The notes beneath the pieces are model-generated. The model ran no database searches. It saw only the letters and a list, made by a program, of their open reading frames with translations, and was not told where the DNA came from. A DNA stretch of 64,000 nt from Bradyrhizobium huanghuaihaiense (GTDB lineage Bacteria; Pseudomonadota; Alphaproteobacteria; Rhizobiales; Xanthobacteraceae). Below are positions 49,476 through 57,968 of this stretch, piece by piece; positions within the stretch are counted from its first letter, which is position 1, and each line of letters starts with the position of its first letter. The stretch is from contig NZ_VLLA01000021.1 of the NCBI RefSeq assembly GCF_007830635.1, positions 124,001 through 188,000 of the forward strand, written 5' to 3'. The position numbers and the translations under genes were made by a program.

Positions 49476-50765
49476 ATGACCATGCAAGTCAGCAAGACCA
49501 TCGGCGCGAGCGACAAGGTGGCGCTGGATGCGCCGATCTTCGACCCTGTCGCATTCCGTCTCAGCGACGAACAGGCCGGCATCATTGGACGTGCGCGGGA
49601 GATCGGTCAGAGTGTGTTCGCCGGCCGCGCGGCGATCTACGACCGAGATGCGGTCTTCCCGACGGAGAATTATCGCGATCTGCACCGCGTCGGTCTGCTC
49701 GGTATTGCCATCCCCAAGAAGCATGGCGGGCTTGGCGCGAACTACCAGACTTATGCGCTCGCAGCTGCCGAGATCGGCCGCTATTGCGGCGCCACCGCGT
49801 TGACCTGGAACATGCATGTCTGCTCGACCCTGTGGTCTGGGCCCCTCGCCGACGATCTCGACATGGATACGGAAACTCGCGCGGAGCACGAGCGGCGGCG
49901 CGCGGTCCACTACAAGCGCATCGTCGAGGACGGCGCGATCTACTCGCAGCCTTTCTCCGAGGGTGGCGCGGCGGCTGCGGGCGGTGTCGCCTTCGGCACG
50001 GAAGCCAGGCCGGTCGAGGGCGGCTGGATCGTCAATGGCAAGAAGATCTTTGCATCGCTCTCCGGCCACGCCGACTATTACGGCGTGCTTTGCACCGAGA
50101 TCGAGGAAGGCGAGAAGGCCTCGCGCCGCAACACGCTCTACCTCGCGATCTCCGCAAAATCGGAAGGCGTCTCCGTTGTCGGCGACTGGGATCCGCTCGG
50201 CATGCGCGGGACGGTCTCGCGAACGCTGCTGTTCAAGGATGTGTTCGTCCCGGACGATTCGGCGCTGATGCCGCGCGGCGTCTATTTCCAGGCTGCAATG
50301 CGCTGGCCGCACATGTTCCTGACGCTATCGCCGACCTACATGGGCCTCGCGCAAGCGGCATATGATTTTACGGTGCACTATCTGCGCGGCGAGGTCCCGG
50401 GCATGCCGCCGGTCAAGCGCCGAATGTACCCGACCAAGCAGATCGCGGTGGCGCAGATGCAGATCAAGCTCGAACAGATCAAGTCGATTTGGTTCCAGGC
50501 TGTGACCGAAGCACGCGCCAATCCGAGCAAGGAGCAGGTGCTGCGTGCCTATGCCGCGCAATACTCGGTGATGGAGGGAGCAAATGAGCTCGCGGCGCTC
50601 GCGATCCGCACCTGCGGCGGCCAGGCCATGCTTCGCTCATTGCCGCTGGAGCGCATTTACCGCGATAGCCGGTGCGGCTCCCTGATGCTGCCCTGGACGG
50701 CCGAGCTTTGCCTCGATCGGATCGGCCGCGAGGCGTTGTACGAGGCCGGCGAAACGGACGATTGA
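49476..50765 (+). CDS. Acyl-CoA dehydrogenase family protein
   Basis: This 429-residue flavoenzyme has an N-terminal helical domain, a middle beta domain with YSQPFSEGGAAAAGGVAFGTEA, then GGWIVNGKKIFASLSGHADYYGV, and a C-terminal helical domain with YSVMEGANELAALAIRTCGGQAMLRSLPLERIYRDSR. It probably dehydrogenates the alicyclic or ring-opened acyl-CoA made by the monooxygenase/reductase. The catalytic glutamate cannot be placed surely by eye; it could be an unusual subgroup. It lies 12 bp after the hydrolase gene and 2 bp before the ligase gene. Confidence 0.86.
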   Translation: MTMQVSKTIGASDKVALDAPIFDPVAFRLSDEQAGIIGRAREIGQSVFAGRAAIYDRDAVFPTENYRDLHRVGLLGIAIPKKHGGLGANYQTYALAAAEIGRYCGATALTWNMHVCSTLWSGPLADDLDMDTETRAEHERRRAVHYKRIVEDGAIYSQPFSEGGAAAAGGVAFGTEARPVEGGWIVNGKKIFASLSGHADYYGVLCTEIEEGEKASRRNTLYLAISAKSEGVSVVGDWDPLGMRGTVSRTLLFKDVFVPDDSALMPRGVYFQAAMRWPHMFLTLSPTYMGLAQAAYDFTVHYLRGEVPGMPPVKRRMYPTKQIAVAQMQIKLEQIKSIWFQAVTEARANPSKEQVLRAYAAQYSVMEGANELAALAIRTCGGQAMLRSLPLERIYRDSRCGSLMLPWTAELCLDRIGREALYEAGETDD

Positions 50766-50767
50766 CA

Positions 50768-52294
50768 GTGGACCTCTGTAGTCTGATCGACCGCAACGCG
50801 GCGTTCGCGCCAGACAAGATAGCCATTGCCTTCGAAGGGGAACGGCTGAGCTACGCGGCATTCGCCGCACGCATCGAGCGGACGGCCACGGCTTTGAAGC
50901 AGGAGCTCGGCGTCGGCCGCGGCGACCGCGTGGCGATCCTGAGCCTGAACCGGCCGGACTACCTGGTTCTGCTTTATGCCTGCGCGCGGCTCGGCGCGAT
51001 GCTGGTTCCGCTGAACTGGCGGCTGGCGGTCGCCGAGCAGCTCTTCATTCTCACCGATGCTGGTGCCAAGGTGCTGGTGCTCGAGCAGGCCTATGAGGGA
51101 GTTCTTTCCGAACTTGCACCAGCGACATCTATCGTCGGCCTCGACTTTACGCCACCACGCGGCACGACATTCGAAAGCCTGCTGGCCCGCAGCGAGGGCA
51201 GCGGCCGCAACCCGCACACCGATCTCTCCTGCGCACTCCTGATCGTTTACACGTCAGGAACGACCGGACGGCCGAAAGGCGCCGTACTGCGCCAGGAAGC
51301 GTTGTTCTGGAACGGCGTCATGAGCCAGCACATGCACAACATGACGTCTGACGATCATGTGCTGACCGTGCTGCCGTTCTTTCACGTCGGCGGCCTCAAC
51401 ATCCAGACGACGCCAGCGCTTCAGCTCGGCGCAACCGTCACGATCCATGCGCGGTTTACGCCAGACACGGCGCTTACCGCTATCGAAAACGAACGGCCGA
51501 CACTAACGGTGATGGTGCCGGCGATCATCCAGGCTGTGAGCGAGCATCCGGCTTGGCCTACGTCCGATGTATCTTCACTCAGGGCCGTGGCGACGGGCTC
51601 GACCATCGTGCCGCCTCACCTGATCGACCGCTTTGTTGAGCGTAGCGTGCCGGTCCTTCAGGTCTACGGCTCGACGGAAACCTGCCCCATCGCAATCTAC
51701 ACGCGGCTTGGCGGCGATCTCTCGCGTGCGGGATCGACTGGACTTGCCGGCCTGTGCTGCGAGGCGAAGGTGATCGACCAAGCCGGCGCCGATGTGCCGG
51801 CCGGCACGCCCGGCGAAATCGCGGTGCGCGGCCCCAACGTGTTCTTCGAGTATTGGGGCAATGCGGATGCCACGCGAGACGCGCTACACGACGGCTGGTA
51901 TCGCACCGGCGATATCGGCCTGTGCGACGCGGAGGGCTATTTCTGGGTCCGTGACCGCAAGAAGAACATGATCATTTCGGGCGGCGAGAACATCTATCCG
52001 GCCGAGGTCGAACGCGTTCTGCTCGAGCATCCCGATGTCAGCGAATGCGCCGTGATCGGCCGGCCAGACCAGCGCTGGGACGAGGTGCCGATCGCTTATG
52101 TCATCCGGCGGTCAGGATGCCGGCTCGAAGCGGACGAACTGAGAGTGCATGTTCAGGCACAGCTCGCGCGTTACAAGGTTCCCCGCGACATCGTCTTCGT
52201 CACCGACCTGCCGCGTACGGCGCTGGGCAAGGTCCAGCATTTCCTGCTCAAGCAGCTCGATGCGCAGTCGCGCGCGCAAGGAGAAGCATCTTGA
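50768..52294 (+). CDS. AMP-binding acyl-CoA ligase (second ligase of the cluster)
   Basis: This 508-residue ANL-superfamily protein has the P-loop IVYTSGTTGRPKGAV near residue 165, the substrate-site motif VYGSTETCPIAIY near 300, GWYRTGDIGLCDAEGYFWV near 375 and the hinge KNMIISGGENIYPAEVE with catalytic Lys in PRTALGKVQHF near the end. GTG at 50768 begins right after the acyl-CoA dehydrogenase stop, and a longer upstream frame is not family-like. It may activate a ring-opened dicarboxylic or aliphatic product, or the substrate itself; the gene set has two ligases. The stop overlaps the TTG start of the next gene. Confidence 0.88.
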   Translation: MDLCSLIDRNAAFAPDKIAIAFEGERLSYAAFAARIERTATALKQELGVGRGDRVAILSLNRPDYLVLLYACARLGAMLVPLNWRLAVAEQLFILTDAGAKVLVLEQAYEGVLSELAPATSIVGLDFTPPRGTTFESLLARSEGSGRNPHTDLSCALLIVYTSGTTGRPKGAVLRQEALFWNGVMSQHMHNMTSDDHVLTVLPFFHVGGLNIQTTPALQLGATVTIHARFTPDTALTAIENERPTLTVMVPAIIQAVSEHPAWPTSDVSSLRAVATGSTIVPPHLIDRFVERSVPVLQVYGSTETCPIAIYTRLGGDLSRAGSTGLAGLCCEAKVIDQAGADVPAGTPGEIAVRGPNVFFEYWGNADATRDALHDGWYRTGDIGLCDAEGYFWVRDRKKNMIISGGENIYPAEVERVLLEHPDVSECAVIGRPDQRWDEVPIAYVIRRSGCRLEADELRVHVQAQLARYKVPRDIVFVTDLPRTALGKVQHFLLKQLDAQSRAQGEAS

Positions 52295-53379
52295 AGATTG
52301 CGGTTCTGGGTGGGGGAAACGGCTCTTTCGCGGCCGCAGGCGATTTTGCCTTGTCCGAGCACGACGTCCGACTCTGGCGCCGCGACGCAGACCAGGTGGC
52401 GGCACATCGTGACGCCGGCTCGCGCATCGTAGTGAAGGACCATAACGGCCGCCACGACGTGAAACTGACGATGGTCACGACCGATATCGCCGAAGCCATC
52501 AGTGGCGCTGAACTGATCCTCTGCCCGGCCCCGGCCTTCGCGCAGCCTGACATTGCCCGTCTGCTCGCCCCGCATTTGCGGGACGGCCAGGTCGTGTTTC
52601 TGCCGCCGGCAACATTCGGCTCGATGATTTTCGCCCAGGCCGCACGGGAGGCCGGCAACCAGGCTTCTGCGAGCTTTGCGGAGACCGGCACACTGCCCTG
52701 GCTCACCCGCAAGCACGGGCCATTCGAGGTCGCAATCACCATCCGCGCCAAGCGGCTGCCGGTCGGCGTCTTTCCGCTGGATCAGGCGCCGCACGCGCTC
52801 GAAGTGATCGGACGCGCCTTCCCCGATGCGATCGAGCCATGCGGCGATGCGCTGTCCGGCGCGCTGATGAATGCGGGGCCGATCATCCATCCGCCGCTGA
52901 TCGTGATGAATGCGGGCCCGATCGAGCACTTCGAAAGGTGGGATATCCACAAAGAAGGCACGCAAGCCGCGATCCGCCGGGTGACCGACGCGCTCGATGC
53001 CGAACGGATCGCGGTGCGCGAGGCGCTCGGCTACGGCGCACCGCATTTTCCGCTCGCGCATCACTACGCTAGGGAAGGCGAGATCTGGATGTATGGCCTC
53101 GGCTCGCATGACCGGCTGACCGATTCCGGCGACTGGCGCGAACGCATCGTGCTGACCGAGCACCGCTACATGCGTGAGGATCTGCGGCTTGGGCTGTCGC
53201 TGCTGGTTTCCGTCGCCGCCCTGGCGGGCGTGGCGACGCCGCTGGCCAAGGCCTTCCTGGCGATCGGTGGCGCGGTCTGCGGTGAGGATTTCGTACAAGG
53301 CGGCCGGACGCTCGAGACGCTCGGGCTTGGCAAGCTCGGCAAGGCCGAACTGCAGACGCTGCTTCGCAATGGATTCTGA
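52291..53379 (+). CDS. NAD/NADP octopine/nopaline dehydrogenase family protein
   Basis: This 362-residue protein has the Rossmann motif KIAVLGGGNGSFAAAGDFA, a catalytic-domain segment FAETGTLPWLTRKHGP and NAGPIIHPPLIVMNAG, matching opine dehydrogenases and their relatives. Such enzymes reductively condense an amino acid with a keto acid, or run the reverse reaction. TTG at 52291 (overlapping the ligase stop) is chosen because AAGGAGA lies 5 nt before it. It sits in the operon between the ligase and 3-hydroxyacyl-CoA dehydrogenase genes. An opine-type step in an aminobenzoyl-CoA-like pathway has no precedent I know, so its role here is open. Confidence 0.88.
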   Translation: MKIAVLGGGNGSFAAAGDFALSEHDVRLWRRDADQVAAHRDAGSRIVVKDHNGRHDVKLTMVTTDIAEAISGAELILCPAPAFAQPDIARLLAPHLRDGQVVFLPPATFGSMIFAQAAREAGNQASASFAETGTLPWLTRKHGPFEVAITIRAKRLPVGVFPLDQAPHALEVIGRAFPDAIEPCGDALSGALMNAGPIIHPPLIVMNAGPIEHFERWDIHKEGTQAAIRRVTDALDAERIAVREALGYGAPHFPLAHHYAREGEIWMYGLGSHDRLTDSGDWRERIVLTEHRYMREDLRLGLSLLVSVAALAGVATPLAKAFLAIGGAVCGEDFVQGGRTLETLGLGKLGKAELQTLLRNGF

Positions 53380-53382
53380 TCG

Positions 53383-54375
53383 ATGACCAGTCGCGCCAAC
53401 ATCGCCTGTGTCGGGGCCGGACGCATGGGGCGCGGCATCGCCGTCGCATTCGCCTATGCCGGGCATACGGTGACGATGATCGACGTCAAGGCCCGTTCAG
53501 CGGAAGATTTCGCCAAGCTGGAGGCAGACGCAATCGGGGAAGTCAGGAAGACTTTTTCCAGCCTGTCAAAGTTGGGGCTGCTCACCGAGGCAGATGTCGA
53601 TCCCCTCATCGCTCGTGTGTCGGTGGTGCCGGCCAGCCAAAGCGGCGCAGCGCTGTCCGAAGCCGGAATGGTCTTCGAAGGTGTTCCAGAAGTCGTTGAG
53701 CTCAAGCGAGAGGTACTGGGATCAGCCTCGAGGCAGGTCGGCCCGGACACGATAATCGCTTCGACGACATCTACGATTCTCGTCGACGATCTCTCCGGCG
53801 CGATCATTAACCCTCGTCGTTTTCTCAACGTGCACTGGCTCAATCCGGCCTATCTGATCCCGCTGGTCGAGGTTTCGCCCGGCAAAGCCACCGATCCCGC
53901 CATCGTCGACGAGGTCAAGGCACTGCTTGAAGGCATTGGGAAGGTACCGGTGGTCTGCGCGGCGACGCCCGGATTCATCGTCCCGCGCATCCAGGCGCTG
54001 GCGATGAACGAGGCCGCGCGCATGGTCGAGGAAGGCGTCGCCAGCGCCGAGGAGATCGACAAGGCGATCCGATACGGCTTCGGCTTCCGTTACGCCGTAC
54101 TCGGGCTGCTCGAATTCATCGACTGGGGCGGCGGCGACATTTTGTACTACGCGAGCCGTTACCTCGAAGGCGCACTCGGCAGCGATCGCTATCGCGCGCC
54201 GGAAGTGATTTCAAAGAACATGCACGAGGGCCGGATCGGTCTCCGCACGGGCGCCGGCTTTCTCGATTATTCAGGCATGGACATCGATGCCTATCGGGTC
54301 AAGCGGCTGCAGGCCATGGTGGACCTGCTCCGGCATTTCGATCTGGCTCGTCCGCCTGTGCTTGATCGCGGCTAG
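53383..54375 (+). CDS. 3-hydroxyacyl-CoA dehydrogenase family protein
   Basis: This 330-residue protein has the NAD motif IACVGAGRMGRGIAVAFAYAG, the catalytic segment FLNVHWLNPAYLIPLVEVSPG (His with a Glu partner) and the C-terminal helical domain with IRYGFGFRYAVLGLLEFIDWGG. It probably oxidises a hydroxyl of the ring-derived acyl-CoA or of a beta-hydroxyacid. It is the last gene of the rightward hydrolase-to-HAD operon, 3 bp after the opine-dehydrogenase-like gene, and ends in a 4-bp overlap with the convergent NicX-like gene. Confidence 0.9.
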   Translation: MTSRANIACVGAGRMGRGIAVAFAYAGHTVTMIDVKARSAEDFAKLEADAIGEVRKTFSSLSKLGLLTEADVDPLIARVSVVPASQSGAALSEAGMVFEGVPEVVELKREVLGSASRQVGPDTIIASTTSTILVDDLSGAIINPRRFLNVHWLNPAYLIPLVEVSPGKATDPAIVDEVKALLEGIGKVPVVCAATPGFIVPRIQALAMNEAARMVEEGVASAEEIDKAIRYGFGFRYAVLGLLEFIDWGGGDILYYASRYLEGALGSDRYRAPEVISKNMHEGRIGLRTGAGFLDYSGMDIDAYRVKRLQAMVDLLRHFDLARPPVLDRG

Positions 54376-55418
54376 CCGAAGACGTCCTGGAGCACGCCTT
54401 CCCGGACCACCGCGACGCCATCGAGCTCGATGGTCGTTCCCATCATCGGCAGATCGAAATGCCCTGCCGTGTAGCGGCCGGCGAATTCGTTCGCGCCGGT
54501 GGAGAACAGGAAATTACCGGAGACGGCACGGATCTCCGTGCCGTTGGTGTCGCGCTGGTCATACATCGACAGCGCCTCGTAACGCGCGGCCGGATTCATG
54601 CCGAAGCCGACATGCGACACGGCGTAGGCCTCGCGGTCGCCCCAGGCGGCGAGATAGGCGCGCATCATCGCGGCATCCGTGCCCTCGCCTTCCAGTTCGA
54701 CGACATAATCGTCCTTCAACGTCATCTTCACCGGCGAGGTCAAGTAACGTTTGAACGTGAGATTGATGTCGCCGGGCGCCATCACCAGCGTGCCGTTGAT
54801 CGTCCCGCTCTTGGGGAAGCTGACGACGATGCCACCGGGCCAATGGGCCAGCGTGCCGGGCTTATCGGTCCAGCCCCACACACCGACGGTTGAAGCACCA
54901 ACCATATCGACGTCGAGCGCCGTGCCGGCCTTCGAGGTGACCCGCATGCGCTTGGTTCCGCGCAGCATCTTCGCCGCGGCGCGCACGCGCTTTTCGAGCG
55001 CGGGGTCCGGCACCATCCGTTCGAGCGCCTCCGGGTGCTCGTTCGAGATCACCAGGATTCGCGCGCCGGCTTTGAGAATTTCAGGCGTCTCCACCGCGTG
55101 CATCAGGCCTTCGATGGTACAATCCACGACAAAGCCGGCCTGCTGAAGCGCAGTGATGACGGGACCAAGCTTCTGGATCGCCTCGCTCGCCCCAGTCGAG
55201 CGGACTGGAACGATATTCCGGTTGCGCGGCGTCGGCATCACCACATGAAACGGCCGTGCGCCCATCCGCAGCAGCGCGAGCTCGGCTAGATGAACATTCA
55301 ACGCACGCGACTGGGTTTCCGAGAGAATTGCCGCGGTATCGCCGACCTTGACGGCGCATCGCTCAAAAATCTCGCAAAATGCGTCGATCCATTTTGCCTC
55401 GATGCGATCGGCCAACAT
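54372..55418 (-). CDS. NicX-like (2,5-dihydroxypyridine 5,6-dioxygenase/M29 peptidase fold) protein
   Basis: This 348-residue protein has the fold of NicX and M29 aminopeptidases. Its C-terminal half contains SHVGFGMNPAARYEAL (His269) and TAGHFDLPMMG (His320 and Asp322), spaced like the iron ligands of NicX (I recall His265, His318 and Asp320 for the Pseudomonas enzyme). NicX cleaves 2,5-dihydroxypyridine, an intermediate of nicotinate and picolinate degradation. Length is the same as NicX. It is the last gene of a leftward operon with a complete ABC importer and a dehydratase. Whether it is a dioxygenase of a different ring or a peptidase cannot be decided by eye. Confidence 0.78.
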   Translation of the reverse strand: MLADRIEAKWIDAFCEIFERCAVKVGDTAAILSETQSRALNVHLAELALLRMGARPFHVVMPTPRNRNIVPVRSTGASEAIQKLGPVITALQQAGFVVDCTIEGLMHAVETPEILKAGARILVISNEHPEALERMVPDPALEKRVRAAAKMLRGTKRMRVTSKAGTALDVDMVGASTVGVWGWTDKPGTLAHWPGGIVVSFPKSGTINGTLVMAPGDINLTFKRYLTSPVKMTLKDDYVVELEGEGTDAAMMRAYLAAWGDREAYAVSHVGFGMNPAARYEALSMYDQRDTNGTEIRAVSGNFLFSTGANEFAGRYTAGHFDLPMMGTTIELDGVAVVREGVLQDVFG

Positions 55419-55456
55419 GCTTCACTCCCGGTATCGTGGTTTCTTGTTCAGTCAGA

Positions 55457-56224
55457 TCACGCTTCGGGAAAGCCCCGCAAGAGATACGATCGCAAGGCGC
55501 CCAACAGCGCATTTAGAAGCAACCCCAGCAGCGAAATCGTGATCAGCGGCACGAACATATCGACGGCCTGGAACGTCCGGGCCGCCGTGACGAGGGCATG
55601 GCCCAGCCCGTCCGTCGACGTGATCATCTCAGCCAGAAACACCACGATGCAGGAAATGACAAGGCCGATCCGGCAGCCGGTCAGGATCGACGGCATCGCC
55701 GCGGGCAATACCACCTTGAACAGGATTTCGTAGCGCGGCGTCCCCGCCGCCATAGCCGACCAGATCAGCTTCTGCTCGACAGTCGATGCGCCATAGTAGG
55801 TCGACAAAAGAATGGGGAAAAGTGCATCGGCCGTCACCAACGTGATCTTCGATCCGTGGCCGAATCCGAGCAGCAAGAGCAGTGCAGGATAGAGCGCGAC
55901 CTTGGGCAACGGCGCCAGTACCCGCACGATCGGCCGAACCACGGCGTTGATTGCCGGACTGGCGGCAGCGGCGATGCCTATACTGACGCCGAGCACAACC
56001 GCGATCGCAAACCCGGCAAACAGCCGGATCAGGGTCGCCGCGATCTCCTGCTGAAACGTCCACGTCACGAGCTGTTGGAGCAACCGGCTGAAGACATAAC
56101 CCGGCGGCGGCAGCAAGACTGCGGGCGCGAAGCCGAACGACACCAGACCTTGCCAGACCGCGATCACCAGAGCGATCGGCGCGAGCCCGAGGAGGAGATT
56201 TGCCGAGATGAGGCGCGATGTCAT
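55457..56224 (-). CDS. ABC transporter permease (NitT/TauT family), first
   Basis: This 255-residue permease has about six helices and the binding-protein-dependent transport motif SAMAAGTPRYEILFKVVLPAAMPSILTGCRIGLVISCI, the EAA loop that contacts the ATPase. Relatives import taurine, nitrate, aromatic sulfonates, pyrimidines or phthalate. It overlaps the second permease gene by 4 bp. The two permeases are not close copies, so they likely form a heterodimer. Confidence 0.88.
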   Translation of the reverse strand: MTSRLISANLLLGLAPIALVIAVWQGLVSFGFAPAVLLPPPGYVFSRLLQQLVTWTFQQEIAATLIRLFAGFAIAVVLGVSIGIAAAASPAINAVVRPIVRVLAPLPKVALYPALLLLLGFGHGSKITLVTADALFPILLSTYYGASTVEQKLIWSAMAAGTPRYEILFKVVLPAAMPSILTGCRIGLVISCIVVFLAEMITSTDGLGHALVTAARTFQAVDMFVPLITISLLGLLLNALLGALRSYLLRGFPEA

Positions 56225-57006
56225 GAGAAGCTCAGCGGCATGTCGAACTGAGGCTCGGACCAGCGTACCAGCCTGGCGCGGATCCGCTCGAAGATCGCAT
56301 CGAGGCAGATGCCCATTGCTCCCACAATGATGATCATCGCGAAGACGGTGTCGTATTGCCCCATGTCAAGCGCATTGAACAGGATGTTGCCCGCACCCGA
56401 CTGACGGGCGATCATCTCGCTGGTGATCATCGTGATCAGCGCCAGCACCAATCCCGTGCGGCATCCAGTCAGGATCTCCGGCAGTGCGGCAGGCAGCACG
56501 ATCCGGACCAAGCGCTGCAGGGGTGAGAGACCCATCGCCGCGCCTGACCACAGCATCTTCTGTTCCACCGCCTTGGCACCCTCGAAGCTGTGATAGATCA
56601 CAGGCAGGCTGACGCCGAGGAAGATCACCAGCGTCTTTGTGACGTCCCCGACGCCCAGCCACAGCATGATGATGGGCATCAAGGCTGCTTTCGGGACCGG
56701 ATAGATCACCATCAGGAGCGGATTGAAAAAGGCTGCGACGGCTCGGCTGCGCCCCATCAACAAGCCAAGTGGAATCGAAAAGAGCACGGCGGCACCGAAC
56801 CCCATCGCCATGCGACGAAGCGAGGCCAGAATGTTGATCAGCGATTCCTTGTCTCCAAGGATGTCGGGGATCGCGCGGATCGCCTCGATCGCCGTTGGAA
56901 AGCTGTCGTTCTTCAGCACCAGCGCAGCGGCCTGCCATATTGCCAATAGCCCGATGCAGGCAAGCACCGGGGCGGCACGCTTGAGCACGGCGGCCGGCGA
57001 CATCAT
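56221..57006 (-). CDS. ABC transporter permease (NitT/TauT family), second
   Basis: This 261-residue permease carries the EAA-type loop SGAAMGLSPLQRLVRIVLPAALPEILTGCRTGLVLALI and six predicted helices. It starts at ATG 57006, overlapping the end of the ATPase gene by 4 bp, and overlaps the first permease gene at the other end. The two permeases, the ATPase and the receptor genes form one importer in one leftward operon. Confidence 0.88.
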   Translation of the reverse strand: MMSPAAVLKRAAPVLACIGLLAIWQAAALVLKNDSFPTAIEAIRAIPDILGDKESLINILASLRRMAMGFGAAVLFSIPLGLLMGRSRAVAAFFNPLLMVIYPVPKAALMPIIMLWLGVGDVTKTLVIFLGVSLPVIYHSFEGAKAVEQKMLWSGAAMGLSPLQRLVRIVLPAALPEILTGCRTGLVLALITMITSEMIARQSGAGNILFNALDMGQYDTVFAMIIIVGAMGICLDAIFERIRARLVRWSEPQFDMPLSFS

Positions 57007-57848
57007 GAGGGTCCCCCGGCTCCGTCGCTCTCATCGAACATGCGCTCGATGTCCACGACGTATTTCTGGTAGCGCGGGTCGAGCAGCAGCTCGTTACGGC
57101 GTCGCGGTCGCGGCAAATCGATGTCGATGATCTGCCGGATGCGACCGGGAGACTTCGACATCATCACCACCTTGTCGGATAGGAAGACGGCTTCGTCGAC
57201 CGAATGGGTGACAAACAACACCGTCTTGCGATCACGCTCCCAGATGTTCAGGAGATCGTTCTGCAGACGCGTCCGGGTGTGAGCGTCGAGGGCGCCGAAC
57301 GGCTCGTCCATCAACAGGACTTCGGGATGGTAGGCGAGTGTCCGGGCGAGCGCGACGCGCTGCTTCATGCCGCCCGACAGCTCCTTGGGATAGAAGCTCT
57401 CGTAGCCCTTGAGGCCGACCATCTCGATCAGCGAGCGACTCTGCGCTTCGGCCTCGCTCGCCCGCACACCCTGCTGGCGCGGCCCGTACATCACATTGCC
57501 CAACACCGTCTTCCAGGGAAACAGCGCAAACTCCTGGAAGACCGGTCCGCGATCCGGACCGGGTCCTGTGATCGCCTGTCCCTTGATCTTCGCCGCGCCA
57601 CTGGTTGGGCTGACAAAGCCTCCGACGATGTAGAGCAGTGTCGACTTGCCGCAGCCGGACGGTCCGAGAATGGAAACGAAAGCTCCTTCGTCGATCGTCA
57701 GTGAGATGTCCGATAGCGCCAAATGGTCCTTGCGCGCCGAGGTCTGGAAAACCTGTGAGACGCTCTCGATCTCGATGATCGCAGAAGCCGGCTTATGTGA
57801 CGTCACCGGTCTCACCCATTCGCTCGATCTCGAAGGCACGACATTCAT
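57003..57848 (-). CDS. ABC transporter ATP-binding protein (NitT/TauT family)
   Basis: This 281-residue ATPase has Walker A GPSGCGKSTLLYIV, a Q-loop in PVFQEFALFPWKTV, the signature LSGGMKQRVALARTLAYHP, Walker B VLLMDEPFGALDAHTR and the switch His in LFVTHSVDEAVFLSD, the exact pattern of SsuB/TauB-type subunits. Its overlap with the permease gene and the same-strand receptor gene at 59741-60724 define one importer. Between receptor and ATPase genes lies the dehydratase gene, an unusual insertion that ties transport to metabolism. Confidence 0.92.
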   Translation of the reverse strand: MNVVPSRSSEWVRPVTSHKPASAIIEIESVSQVFQTSARKDHLALSDISLTIDEGAFVSILGPSGCGKSTLLYIVGGFVSPTSGAAKIKGQAITGPGPDRGPVFQEFALFPWKTVLGNVMYGPRQQGVRASEAEAQSRSLIEMVGLKGYESFYPKELSGGMKQRVALARTLAYHPEVLLMDEPFGALDAHTRTRLQNDLLNIWERDRKTVLFVTHSVDEAVFLSDKVVMMSKSPGRIRQIIDIDLPRPRRRNELLLDPRYQKYVVDIERMFDESDGAGGPS

Positions 57849-57968
57849 CCCGCTCTCACCTCACGCGTGCAACATCGCACAACCAGTTTGCTGAATGTCC
57901 TCCATCAGCGGCCCGAGCTTAGCAAGAAACTTGCCAGACTGCGGCCATTTCCGTCGCCCACGCTCCCG

